18,135 nt of DNA, taken from NCBI GenBank assembly GCA_900543605.1, contig UQSK01000037.1, forward strand, positions 1 through 18,135, given 5' to 3'. Positions 1 to 5,230 of this stretch are shown here, in pieces. Under the pieces are notes generated by a model that was not told the DNA's origin, ran no database searches, and saw only the letters and a list, made by a program, of their open reading frames with translations. The DNA comes from an uncultured Collinsella sp. Its GTDB lineage: Bacteria; Actinomycetota; Coriobacteriia; Coriobacteriales; Coriobacteriaceae. The first letter of the stretch is position 1, and every line of letters starts with the position of its first letter. The position numbers were made by a program, and so were the translations under genes.

Positions 1-82
1 CCGGCAGCAGCTGCTTGGAGGTCACGAGCGTGAGCGGGTACAGGCGCGTGCCGGACCCGCCTGCGAGGATGATGCCTTTCAC
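1..82 (-). CDS. rmlA: Glucose-1-phosphate thymidylyltransferase RmlA (5' end only)
   Basis: Only the first 27 codons are inside the window. They read MKGIILAGGSGTRLYPLT and continue LVTSKQLLP. This is the nucleotide-binding loop (GGSGTRLYP) and the SKQLLP segment of RmlA/RfbA, which joins glucose-1-phosphate to dTTP as the first step of dTDP-L-rhamnose synthesis. The start codon is GTG at 82-80. An AAGGAG ribosome binding site lies 7 nt upstream, inside the end of the preceding glycosyltransferase gene, whose stop codon is only 3 nt away, so the two are translated from one mRNA. The neighbouring gene resembles a rhamnosyltransferase, which agrees with a rhamnose-containing glycan. Family assignment is firm although the gene is truncated by the window edge. 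Confidence 0.85.
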   Translation of the reverse strand, partial: MKGIILAGGSGTRLYPLTLVTSKQLLP

Positions 83-85
83 TGG

Positions 86-1252
86 TTATCTCCTTCCGAG
101 GAAAAGGTCTTCGTAGCTGTCAGTGATGGACCGCCACGAATACCGGTCGCGGATAACGGAGGTCGATGCCGTATCGAGCTCCTCGATCGACTTCCAATCC
201 ATCACGTCGGCGCTATTGATAAGTTCAGCCAAGTCTCCGGATTCCTTGCTCCAATACAGGGCCGAGTCCTCAGCGACCTCGCGGTTGAAACCGACGTCGA
301 GAAGGAGGTTGAGGCGCGTGGACGCCAGCGCCTCCAGGAGGCTCGGATTGGTACCCCCGACCTCATGGCCGTGGAAGTAGCCGTAAGCCTGCTCACGGAT
401 CTTCTTCAGGAGCTCCTGGTCGTAGACGGTCCCGACGAACTTGATGCGTGGGTCGGACTTGAAGTGCGTCTTCCGCTCGAGCTCCGCGAGGAAGGAGTCG
501 TCCACTCCCGTCACGAGCGCGAAATCCCGCTTGGAGTCGGAAGCCATGAACTCCCGGATCATGGTCTCGTAGTTGTTCTCGGGCACGAAGCGTCCCACGA
601 CCAGGTAGTAGCCGAAGGGCTTGAGGCCCTTCTCGGAGAGCCATCCAGTGAACTTGGGGTCGTCGTCCGCGAGCGCTGAGTGCCTGATGTCGGCCCCGTA
701 GGCGATGAAGGTCGTCTCGGGGTGCAGGTCGGCATACTCCCCTCGAATGTACTTCTCGATGTTCTTGGAGTCGCACACCATCAGGTCGGCGTGCTTGACC
801 ATCCCGCGCTCCGAGACTTTCCAGTACCTGCGGACGGGCGCGCTCCACTTGGCGCGCTTCCACTCGTGGCCGTCGGGGTTCACGAAGACCTTGCCACCAA
901 GGGCGTGGATCATCTTTACGTACTTTCCGAAAAACGGTCCGATGCGACAGGCCAGCACGTAGACGATGGGGTGCTCGACACGGTTATTCTCGATATAGGC
1001 GGTGCACCACTTGAGGGCGTCTATGTCGTAGAAGATCGCCCTAGCGGCTCCGACGGGCCTGCGTAGTACCTTGAAGCAATGCGCTCCGTTGTGCTCGAAC
1101 TCGCCGACCTCCTCGGCGGAGTCCACAGCGCACGCCACGTGGTACTTGATGTCGGGCAATACCTGATTCTCGGTCAGTTTCTCCACGAACGTCTCGTAAC
1201 CGCCGTAGTTTGCCGGAATTCCCTTGGATCCGATGATGAAAACATGCTGCAT
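86..1252 (-). CDS. Glycosyltransferase, Cps2T/WchF-like rhamnosyltransferase (DUF1972 + GT4)
   Basis: A 388-residue cytoplasmic glycosyltransferase. The N-terminus (IIGSKGIPANYGGYETFVEKL) is typical of the DUF1972 domain found in streptococcal Cps2T/WchF and RgpA-type rhamnosyltransferases. It covers about residues 1-185. The C-terminal GT4 half shows VVGRFVPENNYE (about 218-229) and HGHEVGGTNPSLLEAL (about 294-309), the sugar-nucleotide binding block. In the family these enzymes add L-rhamnose from dTDP-rhamnose to a lipid-linked first sugar. The ATG overlaps the stop of the upstream sugar-1-phosphate transferase (TAATG), and the next gene is rmlA, so initiation, second sugar and donor synthesis are encoded side by side. 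Linkage and acceptor are inferred, and another hexose donor cannot be excluded. Confidence 0.85.
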   Translation of the reverse strand: MQHVFIIGSKGIPANYGGYETFVEKLTENQVLPDIKYHVACAVDSAEEVGEFEHNGAHCFKVLRRPVGAARAIFYDIDALKWCTAYIENNRVEHPIVYVLACRIGPFFGKYVKMIHALGGKVFVNPDGHEWKRAKWSAPVRRYWKVSERGMVKHADLMVCDSKNIEKYIRGEYADLHPETTFIAYGADIRHSALADDDPKFTGWLSEKGLKPFGYYLVVGRFVPENNYETMIREFMASDSKRDFALVTGVDDSFLAELERKTHFKSDPRIKFVGTVYDQELLKKIREQAYGYFHGHEVGGTNPSLLEALASTRLNLLLDVGFNREVAEDSALYWSKESGDLAELINSADVMDWKSIEELDTASTSVIRDRYSWRSITDSYEDLFLGRR

Positions 1253-2016
1253 TAGTACGCATCGCTCCCGTTAAAGACCTCCAGAACCGTTAGGAGGATG
1301 ATCTTGAAGTCCGTGATGACTCCGCGCTTGGCTATGTATTCGAGGTCCCGGCGGACCATGCCGTCGAAACCGGTGGAGTTGCGCTCCGTAACCTGCCAGA
1401 GCCCCGTAATACCTGGTTTCACTGCTAACCTCTGCAGGTCGTACTCGGTGTACTCAGCTACCTCATTCGGCAGCGGCGGACGCGGGCCCACCACGGACAT
1501 CTGGCCCAGAAACACGTTCAGGAACTGTGGGAACTCGTCAATGGAGTGCTTGCGGATGAACTTGCCGATCCTGGTGACGCGCGGGTCCTCCTTCATCTTG
1601 AACATGGCGCCGGCGATCTCGTTCTGCTCCTTGAGCTCGGAGAGGCGCTCGTCGGCGTCCTTGTACATGGAGCGGAACTTCCACATGCGGAAGGTTGACA
1701 GGCTGCCATCGCGGTGGGTCTGGCCCACGCGGATCTGGCTGTAGAAGGGGTTGCCCTCGCTCTCAAGGCGGATGGCCGCGGCAAGCACAAGGCTGGGAAC
1801 GGAAATGACGGCCAGCACGCAGCCGCTGAACACGACGTCAAAGGCGCGCTTAACGGCGCGGTAGACCAGGCGCGAACGATCCCAGTCCATGATGGATTGC
1901 ATGGCCTTGTAACGGCCGACGCCCTCACGCCGGTCCATGGCCTGAGCAATCAGTGCCGCCCCCACGGGCGCATCAGTTGCATATTGATTTTTATCCGGCA
2001 CGTTCTCTTCCAACAC
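1252..2016 (-). CDS. Undecaprenyl-phosphate sugar-1-phosphate transferase, short monotopic type
   Basis: A 254-residue member of the bacterial sugar transferase family (PF02397: WcaJ/Cps2E/PglC). It moves a sugar-1-phosphate to undecaprenyl phosphate and so starts the repeat unit. One hydrophobic re-entrant helix lies at about 59-82 after KRAFDVV. Then come FRMWKFRSM (about 109-117), the catalytic Asp-Glu dyad in SIDEFPQFLN (D160, E161), MSVVGPRPPLPNEV (about 173-186) and KPGITGLWQV. The multi-pass N-terminal region of full-length WcaJ/Cps2E is absent, so it is the PglC-like short form with an extra ~55-residue hydrophilic N-terminus. GTG start at 2016: the only good Shine-Dalgarno (GGAGG, 2041-2037) is 20 nt away, but a 6-bp hairpin (2035-2021) between them would shorten the distance to 5 nt. 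Given the downstream rhamnosyltransferase, glucose is the likely sugar (inference). Confidence 0.88.
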   Translation of the reverse strand: MLEENVPDKNQYATDAPVGAALIAQAMDRREGVGRYKAMQSIMDWDRSRLVYRAVKRAFDVVFSGCVLAVISVPSLVLAAAIRLESEGNPFYSQIRVGQTHRDGSLSTFRMWKFRSMYKDADERLSELKEQNEIAGAMFKMKEDPRVTRIGKFIRKHSIDEFPQFLNVFLGQMSVVGPRPPLPNEVAEYTEYDLQRLAVKPGITGLWQVTERNSTGFDGMVRRDLEYIAKRGVITDFKIILLTVLEVFNGSDAY

Positions 2017-2067
2017 TTCGTCCCCGCGTCGGGGATCCTCCCTGTTCTGTGTGGCGACCGCCAGCAG

Positions 2068-2613
2068 CTAGGCGATTGCCTTTTTGATGTTGCGCATGGC
2101 GCGCTGCTCGTTTGAAAGCACCGCGAGGCCGACGCGAGTGGTTACGCGTCGGCCGCACAGATCGAGCTCCAAATAAGCGGTGCTCTTGCGCCTGTTAATG
2201 GTTTTGATAAGGCCTTCGTGGCCCAGCAGTGGACCTGCCGTCACTACGACCTGATCGCCGTCTTTTAGGGCCTCACTCATGGGCACCACGCGGTCTCCCC
2301 TATGCGTAAATCCGCCAATAAGCTGGACCTCTTCTTTTGCCAGCGGCACAAACTGACCGTCCTGGGATAGCACTCGGGCAAAGTCGTCCATGCGTAGCAG
2401 AAACTGTTGCACGGTTCGGGGATCTGCCGTATCGCAGATAAGATAACCGGGAAAGAGCGGCTTGGTCGTATCGACCCATTCGCCGTGTACCTTGATTTCT
2501 GTTTGAAATTGGGGATAAAAGAGCTCCTGCATGGTGCTCGTCGGCACCATGCGCTCGATGCGCTCGCGCATTACGTCTTCGCGACCGTTAATGACCTGGA
2601 TCACATACCACAC
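2068..2613 (-). CDS. loaP: NusG-family specialised antiterminator (LoaP-like)
   Basis: About 181 residues. The NGN domain begins WYVIQVINGREDVMRERI and contains the signature FPGYLICDT. A KOW domain follows at about residues 117-165 (LKDGDQVVVTAGPLLGHEGLIK). Specialised NusG paralogues of this size at the head of polysaccharide operons (LoaP in Firmicutes and Actinobacteria, RfaH in enterics) travel with RNA polymerase and suppress termination across the long downstream operon. It is the first gene of the surface-glycan operon and follows a long untranslated leader. Four candidate GTG codons lie at 2622, 2619 and 2613; I chose 2613 because an AAGGGGG ribosome site sits 8 nt upstream of it and overlaps the first. 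It is distinct from housekeeping NusG by context, but paralogue identity needs a tree. Confidence 0.8.
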   Translation of the reverse strand: MWYVIQVINGREDVMRERIERMVPTSTMQELFYPQFQTEIKVHGEWVDTTKPLFPGYLICDTADPRTVQQFLLRMDDFARVLSQDGQFVPLAKEEVQLIGGFTHRGDRVVPMSEALKDGDQVVVTAGPLLGHEGLIKTINRRKSTAYLELDLCGRRVTTRVGLAVLSNEQRAMRNIKKAIA

Positions 2614-3357
2614 GAGCACCACCCCCTTGCTGTCTTACGTGTGGCTCACGGGGTTTGGGTATGGCTTCGCCAGGGCGCTTGTGCGCGAAGGCGCTCCATA
2701 TTCAAACCCTGAGCCCAGTTAGACAAGCACGTGGCTCTGCCCCACCGTGAACGGTATGTATAAGTGCAGTTACTAGAGACGCGGACGTGTATCGCAAAAA
2801 GACCGCATCCCCAGCTGGCTGCGTGCGAGCCAGTCAAGCGGGTACAAAACTGGACCGCACGCAAACAGCTGCAGAACTGCTGTAGGTTGCCGTGGCAATT
2901 CATTGCACCATCTAATGCAAACTTAAAAGTAGCCATAAAAGCAAGTGCAAAATCGCGCATGACAATCGATATTGGAGCTCGTGGTTTTTCTAACACCGCC
3001 GTTACGACCGGATGCTGATCAACCCCGTGCTGTGTGGCCTATTAGAGCCGTGAGCACAGTTGAACTCATGTAACGTTACGTATCCTAGCACAAGCTGTTA
3101 GCGAAACTGATTTGGGCTGCGTTGGACAACATATCGTTCATTTGACGTGCTAAAGGGGGTTGTTTTGGGAACTTGTTCACGTTGGCGCAGGTTATTGGGA
3201 CGCTAACGGTGATTAGAGGCGTTCCTGAAGCCCAAATGGAACGGCGATCTACACTGATAATCGCGTTTGGCTAACAAACTATGTACAGAAATGGGAAAAA
3301 ATTTGTGCAACTTTTTGTTGCGTAGGTGGGGTTTGTAGCGCATGGTGTTTTGACATG
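2614..3357 (-). other. Long untranslated leader / intergenic region before loaP
   Basis: About 740 bases without a convincing gene. The base composition is visibly more AT-rich than the flanking genes. Short open frames on both strands have no family resemblance and no ribosome site. The region should contain the promoter and leader of the polysaccharide operon. I see weak -10-like elements on the minus strand (TAGGAT near 3085, TCTAAT near 3040) but no paired -35, so no promoter is called. Structured elements are the hairpin at 2821-2862, an inverted repeat ACCGT-GA-ACGGT at 2744-2755, a stem CTTCGC/GCGAAG near 2663-2691, and the perfect 10-bp palindrome GTAACGTTAC at 3070-3079. A long structured leader is usual for LoaP-controlled operons. 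Confidence 0.5.
2821..2862 (-). promoter_or_regulatory. Strong hairpin in the loaP leader
   Basis: On the minus-strand RNA the arms are GCGTGCG-GT-CCAGT and ACTGG-CT-CGCACGC. That makes a 7-bp stem, a 2x2 internal loop and a 5-bp stem, capped by a 14-nt loop. No U-run follows, so it is not an intrinsic terminator. It lies about 210-250 nt upstream of loaP. LoaP proteins are reported to recognise RNA hairpins in the leaders of the operons they control, so this is a candidate recognition element. The function is inferred; only the base pairing is seen. Confidence 0.45.
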
Positions 3358-3388
3358 AAAAAAGGCCTTCAGAATTCCGAAGGCCTTT
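3358..3388 (-). terminator. Intrinsic terminator of tRNA-Ala
   Basis: On the minus strand a 10-bp perfect stem AAAGGCCTTC / GAAGGCCTTT with an 8-nt loop runs straight into a run of six T (3363-3358). It begins 11 nt after the CCA end of the tRNA. This is a textbook Rho-independent terminator, probably serving both the tRNA and any read-through from the upstream thiamine pyrophosphokinase gene. Confidence 0.93.
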
Positions 3389-3398
3389 GCATTCACGA

Positions 3399-3474
3399 TG
3401 GTGGAGACGAGGGGAATCGAACCCCTGACCTCTTGACTGCCAGTCAAGCGCTCTCCCAGCTGAGCTACGCCCCC
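3399..3474 (-). tRNA. tRNA-Ala (GGC)
   Basis: A 76-nt cloverleaf with CCA encoded at 3401-3399. The acceptor arm GGGGGCG pairs with CGTCTCC and contains the G3-U70 wobble pair that marks alanine tRNAs. The D arm is GCTC/GAGC. The anticodon stem CTTGA/TCAAG holds the loop CTGGCAG, giving anticodon GGC, which reads GCC (and GCU by wobble). The T arm is AGGGG-TTCGATT-CCCCT. GCC is heavily used in the genes of this window. It has its own promoter and terminator and stands alone. Confidence 0.97.
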
Positions 3475-3487
3475 GTGACGAAGTAGT

Positions 3488-3516
3488 ACTATAGGGGAAG
3501 TTGGCGCGACGTGCAA
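3488..3516 (-). promoter_or_regulatory. Promoter of tRNA-Ala
   Basis: On the minus strand a -35 box TTGCAC (3516-3511) is followed after exactly 17 bp by a -10 box TATAGT (3493-3488). The tRNA 5' end lies 14 nt further on. Spacing and sequence fit a housekeeping sigma-70-type promoter well. Confidence 0.8.
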
Positions 3517-3543
3517 GGACTTTTTTGGTCAGACTCTAAATGC

Positions 3544-4185
3544 CTAATGATATAGGTAAGCGATGGCGGTGCCGGTGTGAACTTGGATCTTGGCCGTTTT
3601 TCTAACGACATTAGAGATGCCGGTGTCGGCCAACAGGCCCAGGGAGCTGTGGTCTAGCTCCCATTCTAGGCCGTGTTCGCTTACCACGGTGTTGGGGGCA
3701 ATGGCGATGATGGAGAACGTCTTGCCTTCGGCGCCCACAATGGTCCAGGATTCGCCTCCGTGTAGGATGCGGGCCGTGGTCTCGTCTTCGGCAATCCAGA
3801 CTGGGGCGCCCTTGTAGCCCGCGAGCAGCCCCAGAACGGATATGGCCATATCCGGACGGCCGCCGGTGGCGCAGGTCGCAACCACTTCGGCACCCGGCCA
3901 GCGACGACGGACGGAATCGAGCGCCAGCGCCAGATCGGTATAGTCCTTGTACGGGTCGTGGCGCTCAACTTCAAAGTCGGTGGCGGCATCGACCAACGCG
4001 CGACCTGCGTCGCTTACCGTGTCGGCATCTCCTACATATACGTCGCAGCCCAGGCCGGCGCCCAGCAGCGCGTCGAGCCCGCGGTCCACGGCGACAACGT
4101 GGTCGCACTCCCCTGCTAGCCTACGCAACAGATCTGTGCTCGCCACCACGGGCGAGCCGCAGACAACTAATACCTTGCAAGCCAC
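3544..4185 (-). CDS. thiN: Thiamine pyrophosphokinase
   Basis: A 213-residue cytoplasmic enzyme that transfers pyrophosphate from ATP to thiamine, giving the cofactor thiamine diphosphate. Family motifs appear in order: VAVDRGLDAL (31-40), VGDADTVS (51-58, equivalent to the usual GDFDS), DPYKDYTDLALAL (77-89, with the metal and substrate binding aspartates) and TGGRPDMA (107-114). The C-terminal beta domain ends with a segment resembling the usual thiamine-binding strands (VVRKTAKIQVHTGTAIAYLY). Length is normal for the family. GTG start 9 nt after the stop of the upstream HAD gene; the ribosome site GCGAGG is close (3 nt). No terminator separates it from the tRNA-Ala promoter, which begins 27 nt after its stop. 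No thiamine-biosynthesis genes or TPP riboswitch are visible nearby. Confidence 0.88.
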   Translation of the reverse strand: MACKVLVVCGSPVVASTDLLRRLAGECDHVVAVDRGLDALLGAGLGCDVYVGDADTVSDAGRALVDAATDFEVERHDPYKDYTDLALALDSVRRRWPGAEVVATCATGGRPDMAISVLGLLAGYKGAPVWIAEDETTARILHGGESWTIVGAEGKTFSIIAIAPNTVVSEHGLEWELDHSSLGLLADTGISNVVRKTAKIQVHTGTAIAYLYH

Positions 4186-4194
4186 AGCCCTCGC

Positions 4195-4884
4195 CTATCC
4201 CTCAAACGAAAGCACGCGGGCCAGGTCAAGCTCCTCGTAGCTGTCGATAAAGATATCGCAGTTGGCGCGCACATCGTCGCGCTTCATGCGGCCATGCGGG
4301 TCATAAATACCTACACGCTTAAAGCCGGCGGAGCCAGAGCTCTTTAAGCCAAAGACCGCATCCTCAAACACCCAAGCGCGCTCAAACTTGCACCCGTGGC
4401 GCTCTTCCAGGCGACGCAACGCCAGCTCGTACACATCGGGGAATTGCTTGGAGCGCCCCGCCTCGCCCGTCGTGGTAACAAACTCCATATAAGCGTCGAG
4501 CCCGGCGCCCGCAAGCGCAGACTTAACCAGCTCGGCCGGCGTGGACGTGGCAACGCACATGGCAATGCCCGCCGCCTGCGCCTGCTTCAAAAATGCAAGC
4601 AGACCCTCGCGCGGGGGCACCTTGGAGTAGCCATCGATCAAGATGTCGCTCAGCTCTCGATACAGCTCCTCGCCATTCGCGCCAATGCCCCACGTGTCGT
4701 GGTAGGCCTGGCACTCATCCTCCAGCGACAGGTGCTCAAATTGGGCAAAGTCATCCACGGTCACGTCAATCCCGTGACGATGCAATAACTCGGGCTGGGC
4801 ATAGGCCCAAACGGGGGTGCTATTAACCAGTGTGCCGTCGCAATCGAAAATAAAAGCAACCTTGGGAGCGGCGGTATGGGACAT
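4195..4884 (-). CDS. HAD-superfamily hydrolase (beta-phosphoglucomutase / phosphatase-like)
   Basis: A 229-residue haloacid-dehalogenase protein with the helical cap of the beta-phosphoglucomutase/phosphoglycolate phosphatase group. Motif I is FDCDGTL with nucleophile D14 and acid/base D16. Motif II is VATST (112-116), motif III K146 in GRSKQFPD, and motif IV FEDAVFGL with D175. The substrate cannot be read from the sequence. A sugar-phosphate mutase or phosphatase would fit the divergent glycogen genes, but this is inference. Start: ATG at 4884, because AAAGG sits 7 nt upstream; a TTG 21 nt earlier lacks a ribosome site. It forms an operon with thiN and is divergent from glgB. Operator-like repeats lie between them. 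Confidence 0.82.
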   Translation of the reverse strand: MSHTAAPKVAFIFDCDGTLVNSTPVWAYAQPELLHRHGIDVTVDDFAQFEHLSLEDECQAYHDTWGIGANGEELYRELSDILIDGYSKVPPREGLLAFLKQAQAAGIAMCVATSTPAELVKSALAGAGLDAYMEFVTTTGEAGRSKQFPDVYELALRRLEERHGCKFERAWVFEDAVFGLKSSGSAGFKRVGIYDPHGRMKRDDVRANCDIFIDSYEELDLARVLSFEG

Positions 4885-4906
4885 AAACGAACCTTTCAAT
4901 GTCAAA

Positions 4907-4994
4907 TGGTAAACAACCTGCTAAAAACGTTTTACCAAACGTCAGGCTAACAATTTTGAAACCCTAATTGGTAAAACTGTCAAGAGTTTTACCA
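4907..4994. promoter_or_regulatory. Cluster of GGTAAAAC operator half-sites between the HAD gene and glgB
   Basis: Four half-sites alternate in orientation: TGGTAAAC (4907-4914), GTTTTACCA (4929-4937), TGGTAAAACT (4969-4978) and AGTTTTACCA (4985-4994). The last two form a perfect 10-bp inverted repeat with a 6-bp spacer. The site at 4921-4937 has an AAAACGTTTT core centred on CG, as in LacI-family operators. A TTGACA (minus strand, 4983-4978) that could be the -35 of the HAD gene lies in the spacer, though no clear -10 follows. The inverted repeat ends 16 bp before the glgB extended -10. A regulator bound here could control both directions. Regulator identity is unknown. Confidence 0.55.
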
Positions 4995-5009
4995 CGGCAA
5001 TTCTGCCAG

Positions 5010-5018
5010 TGGTATAAA
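5010..5018 (+). promoter_or_regulatory. glgB: Candidate glgB promoter (extended -10)
   Basis: TG-G-TATAAA is an extended -10 element (TGnTATAAT-like). No good -35 lies 17 bp upstream, which extended -10 promoters tolerate; that place is taken by the end of the operator inverted repeat. Transcription would start near 5025 and give a leader of about 200 nt before glgB. Confidence 0.5.
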
Positions 5019-5090
5019 CATGTCGCTTACCGATTAAACGCCCCCGCAAATCCGCTTTCGTCCATAAAACTAACGCAAGGGTGTTATCGT

Positions 5091-5164
5091 AGTTTCTGCC
5101 GAAAGTTCCACCGAGCACGCGAGGTGGAACGAATCACAGAAACTTCGCCGTCCCTTCGATTCGT
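5091..5164 (+). promoter_or_regulatory. Structured RNA leader of the glycogen operon
   Basis: The outer stem is AGTTTCTG (5091-5098) with CAGAAACT (5137-5144). The inner stem is GTTCCACC (5105-5112) with GGTGGAAC (5123-5130). Both are perfect 8-bp pairings separated by a symmetrical 6x6 internal loop and capped by a 10-nt loop. A competing 7-bp pairing, ACGAATC (5129-5135) with GATTCGT (5158-5164), overlaps the inner stem and would trap the 3' arm of the outer stem in its loop. No U-run follows either form. It lies between the candidate promoter and the start of glgB. The pairing is seen directly; a regulatory role is inferred. Confidence 0.5.
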
Positions 5165-5230
5165 GCAGCCTTGGACCTTTCGCATCTAGTCACCAAGGCA
5201 ACACGCTGCCGCGTCATGATGGGATCAAAC

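Noticed and set aside
2646..2996. 116-residue minus-strand open frame upstream of loaP
   Set aside because: No recognisable family, Cys/Trp-rich odd composition, overlaps the leader hairpin, and no ribosome site. Treated as leader.
2764..3018. 84-residue plus-strand open frame in the same spacer
   Set aside because: No family resemblance, no ribosome site, antisense to the operon leader.
3139..3180. Plus-strand promoter starting with TTGACG in the loaP-tRNA spacer
   Set aside because: No -10 at 16-19 bp spacing and no gene downstream on that strand.
3271..3516. 81-residue open frame on the minus strand (contains VAQLGERLTGSQEVRGSIPL)
   Set aside because: This is the familiar false translation of a tRNA gene; it runs straight through tRNA-Ala and its terminator.
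3475..3543. TPP riboswitch near the thiamine pyrophosphokinase gene
   Set aside because: The region 3' of the gene is the tRNA promoter, and upstream of the operon (4885-5010) I see only operator repeats, no TPP aptamer motifs.
4968..5189. 73-residue plus-strand frame as a possible leader peptide before glgB
   Set aside because: It would start upstream of the likely transcription start and runs through both stems of the leader hairpin; no ribosome site.
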